Below are positions 1 to 6,359 of a stretch of 6,799 bases of DNA, one piece after another; the first letter of the stretch is position 1; each line of letters starts with the position of its first letter. The DNA is from DAOMOP01 sp035444405 (GTDB taxonomy: Bacteria; Pseudomonadota; Gammaproteobacteria; Burkholderiales; Rhodocyclaceae). The notes beneath the pieces are model-generated. The model made no database searches. It was not told the DNA's origin and saw only the letters and a list, made by a program, of their open reading frames with translations. The DNA lies in the NCBI GenBank assembly GCA_035444405.1, contig DAOMOP010000215.1, positions 1-6,799 on the forward strand, written 5' to 3'. The translations under genes and the position numbers were made by a program.

Positions 1-2603
1 CATCACCGGGCTGCCGGACGAGCGCATCGCCATCGAGGTGCCGTCGGCCGCGCTCGAGACGCTCGCCCTGTCGCTGGTCGAGATCGGCGAGCGCGTCGCC
101 AACCTGTCGCGCGACGTGCCGGCCGGCATCGCCGGCGAGCGCGACGGTGCGCGCGAGATCCGCGGCCTCGAGCAGCGCCGCGACGCGCTCGCGTTCGAGA
201 CGCTGCCGGTCGCGAGCGACGAGCGCGGCGTCGTGCGCCTGGGCGACATCGCCACGGTCACGCGCGAGGCGCGCCCGGGCAGCCTCGATCTGAGCGAGGA
301 GGGCGACGCCGTCGTCGAGCTGACCCTGCAGCGCAGCGAGAACGGTCATTCACTCAAGGGCGCGCGAGCGTTCGAACGCTGGCTCGAGGCGACGCGCCCG
401 CAGCTGCCGCCGTCGATCGAGCTCGAGGTGTTCGACACGCAGTGGGAGCTGATCCGCGACCGCATCCAGCTCTTGATCAAGAACGGCGCCGGCGGGCTGC
501 TGCTGGTGGTGCTGATCCTGTACCTGTTCCTGCCCGCGCGCATCGCCTTCTGGGTCGCCGTCGGCATCCCGACCGCGTTTCTCGCGACGCTCGGGCTGAT
601 GCTGCTGTTCGGCGGCACGATCAACATGATGAGCCTGTTCGCGCTGATCATGGCGCTGGGCNNNNNNNNNNATCATCGTCGACGACGCGATCGTCGTCAG
701 CGAGGATGCCGACACGCACCGGCGCCGCGGCGAGGGGCCCGAGCAGGCGGCGCTGGGCGGGGCGCGGCGCATGTACTGGCCGGTGGTGGCCTCGTCGCTG
801 ACGACGGTGGCCGCCTTCGTGCCGCTGATGCTGGTCGGCGGCATCATCGGCAACGTCATGTTCGACATCCCGTTCGTGATGATCATGGTGATCCTGGCGG
901 CGCTGATGGAGAGCTTTCTGATCCTGCCCGCGCACCTCAAGTCGGCGCTGCAGGGCGAGGCCGGGCACCACGCGTCGAGGCTGCGCGAGCGGCTCNNNNN
1001 NNNNNNNNNNNNNNNNNNNNNNNNNNNGTTCCGGCCGCTCGTCGCGCGCGCGCTGGCGTGGCGCGGCGCGACCGTCGCGCTGACGCTGGCGGCGATGATT
1101 CTGGCAGTGGGCCTGATCGCCGGCGGGCGCATCAACTTCGTGTTCTTCCCGACGCCGGAGGGGCCGGTGGTGTTCGCGAACGCGAGCTTCGTCGCCGGCA
1201 CGCCGCGCGCGCACAGCGAGGCCTTTTTGCGCGAGCTCGAGCGTGCGCTGGCGCAGGCCGAGGCCGAGCTCGGCGGCGGGCTGGTCAAGACCGCGGTGTC
1301 GCGGCTGGGCGGCTCCGGTGGCAGCGCGGCCGGCAGCGGCGCGCGCGGCGACCAGCTGTTGTCGGTGATGGTCGAGCTCGTACCGTCGGACCGGCGCAGC
1401 GTGCGCAACGAGCAGTTCCTCGCCGCCTGGCGCGAGCGCACCGCGCCGGTGGCCGGGCTCGAGAGCCTGACTTTCACGGCACGCCAGTCCGGGCCGGCCG
1501 GCCGCGACCTGACCGTGCGCTTCACCGGCGACGACGCGAACGCGCTGAAGGCCGCCGCGCTCGAGCTCGCCGAGTCGCTGAACAGCATTCCGGGGGTGAG
1601 CGACACCGAGGACGACATGCCGTTCGGCCGCGAGCAGCTGATCTACCGGCTCACGCCGGCCGGCGAGGCGCTCGGGCTGACCACCGAGAGCCTCGGCCGG
1701 CAGCTGCGCGCGGCCTTCGACGGCGCGCTCGCGCAGCTCGTCCAGAGCGGCCGCGACGAGCTCGAGGTGCGGGTGATGCTGCCGCGCGCCGAGCGCGAGC
1801 GCCTCGACGTGTTCGAGCGCCTCGTCATCGAGACCCCGGGCGGGGGCTTCGTGCCGCTCGCGAGCGTTGCGCAGTGGGCGTCGCGGCGCGGCTTCGAGGC
1901 CTTGCGCCATGCCGACGGCCGGCTCGCGGTCGAGGTGTCGGGCACCGTCGATCCCGCGCTCAACAACGCGGTCGCGATCGAGGACGAGCTCGTGCGCGCG
2001 GTGCTGCCGCGGCTCGCCAGCCACCATGGCGTCGAGTACAGCCTGCAGGGGCGCGCGGCCGACCAGCGCGAGACGCTCGCGGACATGCGCGTGGGTCTCT
2101 TGCTCGGGCTCGGGCTGATCTACCTCGTGCTGGTGTGGGCGTTCGCGTCATGGAGCTGGCCCCTGGTCGTGATGGCGGCGATCCCGCTGGGGCTCGCCGG
2201 CGCGATCTTCGGCCACTGGGCGATGGGACTGAACCTGACCATCCTGTCGATGTTCGGCCTGTTCGCGCTCGCCGGCATCGTCGTGAACAACTCGATCATC
2301 CTCGTGAGCCTCTTCAACGAGCTGCGCGGGCAGGGCATGGCGCTCGACGAGGCGCTGATCGAGGCCTCCTGCGGGCGCCTGCGCGCGGTGATGCTGACCT
2401 CGCTGACGACCATCGGCGGGCTCATGCCGCTGATGTTCGAGACCTCGCTGCAGGCGCAATTCCTGATCCCGATGGCGGCCTCGATCGCCTTCGGGCTGGG
2501 CTTTTCGGCGCTGCTGGTGCTGTTCTTCATCCCGGCGCTGCTGGCCATCGTCGAAGCGGTCAAGCGCTGGTTCGGTATTGCATTGGAACTGCGGGTGGCT
2601 TGA
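1..2603 (+). CDS. RND-family efflux transporter permease (inner-membrane pump), 5'-partial, with two assembly gaps
   Basis: This is the inner-membrane proton-driven pump of a tripartite RND (AcrB/HAE-1 type) efflux system. About 860 residues are visible against a usual 1020-1050. The first visible residues align near residue 180 of AcrB, so TM1 and the first porter subdomain are missing. Frame 2 is read to base 661 and frame 3 from 672. Visible order: porter domain (to about 460), TM2-TM6 (about 480-930), TM7 (about 1056-1115), second porter domain with a Gly/Ser-rich loop (about 1305-1350), TM8-TM12 (about 2090-2550). TM4 has IIVDDAIVV (672-698), whose two Asp match the proton-relay D407/D408 of AcrB. 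TM10 has VVNNSI (2280-2297), with Asn where AcrB has K940, as in many non-AcrB RND branches. The stop TGA is at 2601-2603. The adaptor and outer-membrane partner are not in the window, and the substrate cannot be told. Confidence 0.93.
662..671. other. Assembly gap of 10 N inside the RND gene (probable zero-length artefact)
   Basis: Ten N bases separate ...MALG (codon ending at 661) from IIVDDAIVV (codon starting at 672). Ten is not a multiple of three, so the frame appears to shift. RND pumps read ALG or AIG followed directly by two hydrophobic residues and VDD, so the two flanks join perfectly with nothing between them. The N run is therefore most likely a default scaffold spacer and not missing sequence. 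The gene should not be called a frameshift or pseudogene on this basis. Confidence 0.85.
996..1027. other. Assembly gap of 32 N inside the RND gene (frame preserved)
   Basis: Thirty-two N bases lie in the cytoplasmic linker between TM6 (which ends in LPAHL, a family signature) and TM7. The gap plus the following G makes 11 codons, and frame 3 continues with FRPLVARAL at 1029. The estimated length suits the variable loop in this family, so roughly 11 residues are unknown but the reading frame is probably intact. Confidence 0.8.
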
Positions 2604-2620
2604 GCGGCAGTGAGCCCCGG

Positions 2621-3016
2621 TCAGTCGAACCAGTCGACAACACGCAGTTTGCGCACGCGGCCGAATTCGCGCTTGTTGCGTGTCACCAGCGTCGCGTCGT
2701 AGGCCAGTGCAGTGCCGGCGATGAGCGTATCGAGCGGGCCGATCGGCGCCCCGCCGCGCTCGAGTTCGGCGCGGATGCGCGCAGCCGTGCTGGCGGCGTC
2801 ACGGTCGAAAGGCAGGATCGCGACGAGGTCGAGCAACTCGTCGAACTGGCGCCGCCGTTTGTGCGGGTCGGAGGACTTTGCAATGCCCGTCTCGATCTCG
2901 AAAACGCTCACGGACGGGATGGCGATTGCTGAAGGGGGCGACGCAAGCAGGCGTTCCGCGACACGACCTTCACCCTTGAAGAAGTAGATCAGCGTGTTGG
3001 TGTCGAGCGCGAACAT
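2621..3016 (-). CDS. vapC: VapC-type PIN-domain ribonuclease toxin
   Basis: This is the predicted toxin of a type II toxin-antitoxin pair: a Mg2+-dependent endoribonuclease that would cleave RNA when its antitoxin is lost. The 131 residues match the usual 125-140 of VapC proteins. The acidic PIN residues are visible: D5 in LDTNTLIYF, E40 in SVFEIETG, D96 in GPLDTLIAG, and a TRN..EF motif at 112-118 in which E117 replaces the more usual Asp. The start ATG (3016-3014) overlaps the antitoxin stop as TGATG. I see no strong ribosome site of its own, so translation is probably coupled to the antitoxin. Its stop lies 17 bp from the convergent stop of the RND gene. The family assignment is firm; the RNA target and actual toxicity are unknown. 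Confidence 0.9.
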   Translation of the reverse strand: MFALDTNTLIYFFKGEGRVAERLLASPPSAIAIPSVSVFEIETGIAKSSDPHKRRRQFDELLDLVAILPFDRDAASTAARIRAELERGGAPIGPLDTLIAGTALAYDATLVTRNKREFGRVRKLRVVDWFD

Positions 3017-3246
3017 CAGAAACGCTCACGTGCGATGTCGCGACCACCGTCGTTCCTCAACGTGTCGAGATCCGGCAAATCCTGCCATGCACCGGCCAGC
3101 GCCCGCACAGTCGCCGGCCATTCGTTTTGGGTCTTCTTCCGCACGAGTTGAGCAACCCAGCGGCTGACAGGCATGCCGGCCGCGGCCGCGGCAGCACGCA
3201 CGCGTTGCTCGCTTTCATGATCCAGATAGATGGTGACTTGGCCCAT
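3016..3246 (-). CDS. vapB: Ribbon-helix-helix (CopG/VapB-like) antitoxin
   Basis: This 76-residue protein is the likely antitoxin for the adjacent PIN toxin. The N-terminus, MGQVTIYLDHESEQRV, has the short beta strand and helix of a ribbon-helix-helix DNA-binding domain; the second helix carries GMPVSRWVAQLVR. The C-terminal third is a Trp- and acid-rich tail (residues about 44-76, including EWPATVRALAGAWQDLP and ending DIARERF), the part that in such antitoxins wraps the toxin. The frame is open upstream to 3432, but the ATG at 3246 is preferred because GGAG sits 5 bases before it and the family begins there. A TATAAT box and dyads just upstream suit the autorepression typical of these operons. 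The stop overlaps the toxin start. A longer N-terminus is unlikely. Confidence 0.87.
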   Translation of the reverse strand: MGQVTIYLDHESEQRVRAAAAAAGMPVSRWVAQLVRKKTQNEWPATVRALAGAWQDLPDLDTLRNDGGRDIARERF

Positions 3247-3251
3247 GGTGT

Positions 3252-3255
3252 CTCC
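3252..3255 (-). promoter_or_regulatory. Ribosome binding site (GGAG) of the antitoxin gene
   Basis: On the minus strand GGAG is followed by ACACC and then ATG at 3246. The 5-base spacing is good. It supports the short 76-residue antitoxin over the 138-residue reading that is also open in this frame. Confidence 0.7.
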
Positions 3256-3270
3256 GCGTGCTGCGATACT

Positions 3271-3301
3271 TATATGTGCAATTATACGCGGCGAATCGCC
3301 G
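3271..3301 (-). promoter_or_regulatory. Predicted vapBC promoter (-10 region) with two operator-like dyads
   Basis: On the minus strand a perfect TATAAT lies at 3286-3281, about 35 bases before the antitoxin ATG, in a short AT-rich island within GC-rich DNA. No good -35 hexamer is found at 16-18 bases. Two dyads overlap this box. One is TATA-N2-TGCA-N2-TATA at 3271-3286, which contains the -10. The other is CGGCGA-A-TCGCCG at 3289-3301, in the spacer just upstream. Either would place a bound repressor over the RNA polymerase site. Use as the antitoxin's autoregulatory operator is an inference from how ribbon-helix-helix antitoxins generally work. Confidence 0.55.
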
Positions 3302-3314
3302 AGCGAGCCTGCGA

Positions 3315-3344
3315 GTGCGCGGGCGACGGTGTCCGCCCGCGCAC
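3315..3344. repeat. Strong perfect inverted repeat (11-bp arms, 8-nt loop) between vapB and ubiC
   Basis: The left arm GTGCGCGGGCG (3315-3325) is fully complementary to the right arm CGCCCGCGCAC (3334-3344), with loop ACGGTGTC. All 11 pairs are Watson-Crick, ten of them G-C. No T-run follows on either strand, so it is not a standard intrinsic terminator. It lies between two divergent genes, upstream of both starts. It could be a 5' leader hairpin of ubiC, a protein-binding dyad, or a copy of a dispersed palindromic repeat. The fold is clear; the role is not. Confidence 0.6.
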
Positions 3345-3395
3345 CCTGCCATTCACGGTAAGATGCGCCCCTTTCCGATTTCGGTCCTACCTGCG

Positions 3396-3953
3396 ATGGC
3401 TGCACGGCGTCTCCCGAATCGCTGGCGCGCACGCCCTGCGCGTGCGACCGTACCGGCGGCGTTGCGCGCGTGGCTCACCGACGCGGGTTCGCTGACGGCG
3501 CGCATCCGCGCGCGCTGCGGCGCGTTTTCGGTGCGCGTGTTGTGCCAGCGCCTCGCGCGCGTGCGCCCGGACGAGGCGGCACTGGTCGGGCTGCGGCGCT
3601 ACGAGGTCGCGTGGGTGCGCGAGGTGTTGCTGGTCGCCGACGGCCGGCCGGTCGTCTTCGCGCGTTCGGTGCTGCCGCGCCGCAGCGTGCGTGGGGCGTG
3701 GCATCTTTTCCACGGCATCGGCTCGCGCCCGCTCGGCGCGGCGCTCTTCGCCGATCCGCGCATCGTCCGCGGGGCGCTCGCCTGCGCCTCGCTCGATCGG
3801 CGCGATGCGCGGTATCATCGGGCTCTCGCCGCGGCGGGCAGTGATGTATCACCGCGAGTGTTGTGGGCGCGCCGGTCGCTGTTTCGGCTGCACGGTCGTG
3901 CGTTGCTGGTGACCGAGGTGTTCTTGCCGCCCATCTTCGGGATGCGCGACTGA
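3396..3953 (+). CDS. ubiC: Chorismate--pyruvate lyase
   Basis: UbiC removes pyruvate from chorismate to give 4-hydroxybenzoate, the aromatic precursor of ubiquinone, in the cytoplasm. With the start at 3396 the protein has 185 residues (165 in E. coli). Visible family blocks are WLTDAGSLTARIR (26-38), VAWVREVLLVADG (71-83), RPLGAALF (111-118) and LWARRSLFRLHGRALLVTEV (156-175). R75 and E174 correspond to the active-site Arg and Glu of E. coli UbiC. Between the LF and LWARRS blocks there are about 20 more residues than in E. coli, a form I associate with beta- and some gammaproteobacteria. The start is uncertain: 3396 aligns best in length but lacks a clear ribosome site; ATG 3363 (196 residues) is preceded by GGTAAG, too close to be ideal. 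ubiA follows on the same strand. Confidence 0.86.
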   Translation: MAARRLPNRWRARPARATVPAALRAWLTDAGSLTARIRARCGAFSVRVLCQRLARVRPDEAALVGLRRYEVAWVREVLLVADGRPVVFARSVLPRRSVRGAWHLFHGIGSRPLGAALFADPRIVRGALACASLDRRDARYHRALAAAGSDVSPRVLWARRSLFRLHGRALLVTEVFLPPIFGMRD

Positions 3954-4071
3954 GCGTGCCGGCCGCATCGCTTCGGTGCAACACCAGCACGGCGCGACGA
4001 GCCGCCCTGGCGACGACACGATGCACGCCACCGTGCCGCGCGGTGCGACGCCTGACTACATCCGGATCCGC

Positions 4072-4962
4072 ATGATGCACGCTTCGTATTCGCTTTCCGA
4101 CCGCCTGCCGCACTACGCGCGCCTGACCCGCCTCGACAAGCCGATCGGCATCCTGCTGCTGATGTGGCCGACGCTGTGGGGGCTGTGGATGGCCGCCGGT
4201 GGCGTGCCGCCGTGGCACATCCTGGCCATCTTCATCGCCGGCACGGTGCTGATGCGCTCGGCCGGCTGCGTGATCAACGACTTCGCCGACCGCAATTTCG
4301 ACGGCCACGTCGAGCGCACGCGCGCGCGGCCGCTCGCCACCGGTGTGGTGAGCGTGCGCGAGGCGCTGGTGCTCGCGTCGGCGCTGGCGTTCGTCGCGTT
4401 CGTGCTGGTGGTGCTGTTCCTCGATCCGCTGGTGCTGTGGCTGTCGCTGCCGGCGCTGTTCCTGGCCGCGAGCTACCCGTTCACGAAGCGCTTTCTTGCC
4501 ATTCCGCAGGCATATCTGGGCATCGCCTTCGGCTTCGGCATTCCGATGGGTTTCGCGGCGGTGCAGGGCGAGGTGCCGGCGATCGCGTGGCTGATGGTCG
4601 TCGCGAACGTGTTCTGGGCGATGGCCTACGATACCGAGTACGCGATGGTCGACCGCCCCGACGACCTCAGGATCGGCGTGCGCAGCGCGGCGATCACGTT
4701 TGGACGTTTCGACGTCGCGGCGGTGATGCTGTGCTACGCGATGACTTTCGTGCTGCTGGCGACAACCGGCGCGATCGCCGGGCGGGGCGCCCTGTTCTTC
4801 GCCGGGCTCGCGGTGGCGGCGGGCATCGCGCTCTATCACTACACGCTGATCCGCGGCCGCGAGCGCGCACACTGCTTCAAGGCCTTTCTGCACAACAACT
4901 GGGTCGGCGCGGCGATCTTCGTCGGCCTGGTCGGCGATTACATCCTGTTTCCAGCGGTTTGA
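4072..4962 (+). CDS. ubiA: 4-hydroxybenzoate polyprenyltransferase
   Basis: UbiA is the integral membrane enzyme that attaches the polyprenyl side chain to 4-hydroxybenzoate, the product of the upstream ubiC. The 296 residues match the usual 285-300. The first Asp-rich motif is NDFADRNFD (69-77) followed by GHVERTRARPL. The second is DTEYAMVDRPDD (187-198). Both bind Mg2+-diphosphate. About nine hydrophobic helices are visible, and RLDKPIG (20-26), MWPTLW (31-36) and CFKAFLHNN (268-276) are family signatures. The frame is open back to 3976, but ATG 4072 (or the adjacent ATG 4075) fits family length and has a weak GGA 5-8 bases upstream. The 118-bp gap after ubiC shows no promoter or terminator that I can support, so the two are probably co-transcribed. 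Confidence 0.95.
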   Translation: MMHASYSLSDRLPHYARLTRLDKPIGILLLMWPTLWGLWMAAGGVPPWHILAIFIAGTVLMRSAGCVINDFADRNFDGHVERTRARPLATGVVSVREALVLASALAFVAFVLVVLFLDPLVLWLSLPALFLAASYPFTKRFLAIPQAYLGIAFGFGIPMGFAAVQGEVPAIAWLMVVANVFWAMAYDTEYAMVDRPDDLRIGVRSAAITFGRFDVAAVMLCYAMTFVLLATTGAIAGRGALFFAGLAVAAGIALYHYTLIRGRERAHCFKAFLHNNWVGAAIFVGLVGDYILFPAV

Positions 4963-4977
4963 GACTGCGTCGAAACA

Positions 4978-5021
4978 TTGACATAGTCATCCGGTCAAAG
5001 CTGCGTGCGGAAGTTTCCGCA
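4978..5021 (+). promoter_or_regulatory. Candidate regulatory region before the small secreted protein gene: TTGACA plus two dyads
   Basis: Between the ubiA stop and the next start there is a perfect -35 hexamer TTGACA (4978-4983) overlapping a short dyad TGAC-ATA-GTCA (4979-4989). Further on is TGCGGAA-GT-TTCCGCA (5006-5021), a 16-bp dyad with 7-bp arms. No acceptable -10 hexamer occurs 16-18 bases after TTGACA, so the promoter call is incomplete. The second dyad lies where a -10 or operator would be expected and ends just before the ribosome site at 5029. It has no T-run and is unlikely to be the ubiA terminator. Confidence 0.35.
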
Positions 5022-5028
5022 TCAAGCC

Positions 5029-5034
5029 AAGGAG
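5029..5034 (+). promoter_or_regulatory. Ribosome binding site (AAGGAG) of the small secreted protein gene
   Basis: AAGGAG is followed by six bases and then ATG at 5041. This is the strongest Shine-Dalgarno in the window. It fixes the start at 5041 over the in-frame ATG at 5005, which also makes the protein begin directly with its signal peptide. Confidence 0.8.
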
Positions 5035-5040
5035 ACCAAG

Positions 5041-5304
5041 ATGAAGAAGTCGATGCCGAGATTGCTGGTCGCGCTGTTCGCACTGGTGCTGTCGTCCGGC
5101 GCGTTCGCGTTCGGCTGTCCGAACGAAATGAAGAAGATCGACGAGGCTCTGGCGGCCGATCCTCAGCTGACCGAAGAGCAGATGGCCGAAGTCAAGGCGC
5201 TGCGCGCCGAAGGCGAGAAGCTGCACAACGAGGGCATGCACCAGGAGTCGATGGATACGCTCGCGAAAGCGAAGGAGATCCTGGGGATCGACAAGGCGAT
5301 GTGA
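5041..5304 (+). CDS. Small secreted/periplasmic protein of unknown function, TPR-like C-terminal half
   Basis: I cannot name this 87-residue protein. It begins with a clear Sec signal peptide: MKK, a hydrophobic core (LLVALFALVL, 8-17), and an AFA cleavage site after residue 23. There is no lipobox, so it is predicted to be soluble in the periplasm or secreted. The mature part of about 64 residues starts FGCPNEM and has a single Cys (C26) near its N-terminus. It is charged and helical throughout. Residues 52-84 fit one tetratricopeptide-like helix pair: ...LHNEGMHQESMDTLAKAKEIL has the small, aromatic/aliphatic and Ala spacing of a TPR unit (G..H.ES...L.KA..IL). A single unit suggests a small partner-binding protein, not a full TPR scaffold. 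Codon use and ribosome site look native. It follows ubiA on the same strand by 78 bp, but no functional link is evident. Confidence 0.8.
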   Translation: MKKSMPRLLVALFALVLSSGAFAFGCPNEMKKIDEALAADPQLTEEQMAEVKALRAEGEKLHNEGMHQESMDTLAKAKEILGIDKAM

Positions 5305-5338
5305 GCGGTTCGGGCCGCATCCAGTGTCGGAGTCATCG

Positions 5339-5365
5339 GGGCCGCGTATTGCGGCCCTTCTGCTT
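5339..5365 (+). terminator. Probable rho-independent terminator after the small secreted protein gene
   Basis: GGGCCGC (5339-5345) pairs perfectly with GCGGCCC (5351-5357) around the 5-base loop GTATT, and G5338 can add a G-U pair with T5358. The stem is followed by TTCTGCTT, a modest pyrimidine/T-rich tail. It lies 34 bases after the stop at 5304 and about 150 bases before pyrF, so it most likely ends the upstream transcript. The imperfect T tail lowers certainty. Confidence 0.6.
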
Positions 5366-5501
5366 GCGCGGTGGCGCGCGGCGTTCGGCCCGCGGTGGTT
5401 GGCGGCTGGCGCCGGCGCCGAATGCGATCGGCGTGGCACATACATCTTGATAGCCGCAACGACGGTGTCAGCGATTATCATGCACACCCGAGATCCGTTG
5501 C

Positions 5502-5506
5502 GGAAG
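5502..5506 (+). promoter_or_regulatory. Ribosome binding site (GGAAG) of pyrF
   Basis: GGAAG lies 8 bases before ATG 5515 and supports that start. The frame is open back to 5371, but the upstream codons do not match the family. Elsewhere in the 210-bp gap before pyrF, TATCAT at 5476-5481 is a possible -10 without a matching -35. Confidence 0.55.
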
Positions 5507-5514
5507 ACCGATCC

Positions 5515-6330
5515 ATGCATTTCATGACCGCCTTGCACGCCGCGTGGCAGCAGCGCAACAGCCTGTTGTGCGTCGGCCTCGACCCCGATCCGGTGCGCTT
5601 TCCAGCCCATCTCAAGGGTCGCCCGGATGCAATCCTCGCCTTTTGTCGCGCCATCGTCGATGCGACCGCCGACCTCGTGTGCTGCTTCAAGCCGCAGATC
5701 GCCTACTTCGCCGCGCAGCGCGCCGAGGACCAGCTCGAGGCCTTGATCGACCACATCCACGGGCGTCATCCCGGCACGCCGGTGATCCTCGACGCCAAGC
5801 GCGGCGACATCGGCAGCACTGCCGAGCACTACGCGGTCGAGGCGTTCGAGCGCTTCCGCGCCGACGCGGTCACCGTCAACCCGTACATGGGGCGCGATTC
5901 GGTCGAGCCGTGGCTGGCCTACCCGGACAAGGGCGTGATCCTGCTGTGCCGCACCTCGAACGCGGGCGGCAGCGATCTGCAGTGTCTCGATGTCGGCGGC
6001 GGCGAGCGCCTGTTCGAGCGCGTCGCACGCCTCGTGGCCGATGAGTGGAACGCGGGCGGCAACTGCGCGCTGGTGGTCGGCGCGACCTTTCCCGAAGAGA
6101 TCGCGCGCGTGCGCGCGCTGACCGGCGACATGCCGCTGCTGGTGCCGGGCATCGGCGCGCAGGGCGGCGACGTCGCGGCCACCGTCAAGGCCGGGCGCAG
6201 CGGCGACGGCACCGGTCTGATGATCAACTCGTCGCGGGCGATCCTGTACGCGGGCGATGGCGAGGATTTCGCCGAGGCCGCGCGTGCCGCGGCGATCGCG
6301 ACGCGCGACGCGATCAACGCGCAGCGCTGA
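5515..6330 (+). CDS. pyrF: Orotidine 5'-phosphate decarboxylase (long, type 2 form)
   Basis: PyrF decarboxylates orotidine 5'-phosphate to UMP, the last step of de novo pyrimidine synthesis, in the cytoplasm. The 271 residues match the longer type 2 subfamily (about 270-280) and not the 230-residue E. coli type. The TIM-barrel motifs are in order: LLCVGLDPDP (17-26), CCFKPQIAYF (56-65), the catalytic VILDAKRGDIG (90-100) with D93, K95 and D98, VNPYMGRDSVEPWL (121-134), LLCRTSN (143-149), LLVPGIGAQGGD (208-219) and the phosphate-binding NSSRAILYA (238-246). ATG 5524 three codons later is an alternative start. It is probably transcribed alone: a likely terminator lies upstream and the next gene is convergent, with 29 bp between stops and no clear terminator in that gap. 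Confidence 0.95.
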   Translation: MHFMTALHAAWQQRNSLLCVGLDPDPVRFPAHLKGRPDAILAFCRAIVDATADLVCCFKPQIAYFAAQRAEDQLEALIDHIHGRHPGTPVILDAKRGDIGSTAEHYAVEAFERFRADAVTVNPYMGRDSVEPWLAYPDKGVILLCRTSNAGGSDLQCLDVGGGERLFERVARLVADEWNAGGNCALVVGATFPEEIARVRALTGDMPLLVPGIGAQGGDVAATVKAGRSGDGTGLMINSSRAILYAGDGEDFAEAARAAAIATRDAINAQR

Positions 6331-6359
6331 GCGCCCGGGGCGCGCGCGAGCCGTGGCCG

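Noticed and set aside
672..2932. Frame-2 continuation after the first gap, and long minus frames over the RND gene
   Set aside because: After the 10-N gap frame 2 becomes Arg/Ala-rich nonsense, while frame 3 carries the transporter. The frame-2 run is only a product of the gap length.
3258..3395. N-terminal extension of ubiC back to ATG 3258
   Set aside because: It would overlap the vapBC promoter dyads and the 11-bp hairpin, adds 46 residues absent from the family, and has no better ribosome site.
3954..4071. Separate promoter for ubiA in the gap after ubiC
   Set aside because: No hexamer pair close to consensus was found; only weak short inverted repeats such as CACCG/CGGTG occur.
3475..4893. 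Long minus-strand open frame of 472 codons across ubiC and ubiA
   Set aside because: It is antisense to two well-recognised genes, is dominated by Arg, Ala, His and Gln as expected from a GC-rich shadow frame, and shows no domain.
5408..5419. GGCGCCGGCGCC palindrome before pyrF
   Set aside because: Short G/C-only palindromes are expected by chance in DNA of this composition, and nothing else marks it as functional.
5305..5514. Possible pyrimidine-responsive attenuator before pyrF
   Set aside because: The only clear hairpin (5339-5357) is about 150 bases from the pyrF start and close behind the preceding gene. I see no alternative antiterminator pairing or leader peptide.
6331..6359. Bidirectional terminator between pyrF and gspN
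   Set aside because: Only a short GCGCC/GGCGC stem with a 3-base loop is visible, with no T-run on either strand.
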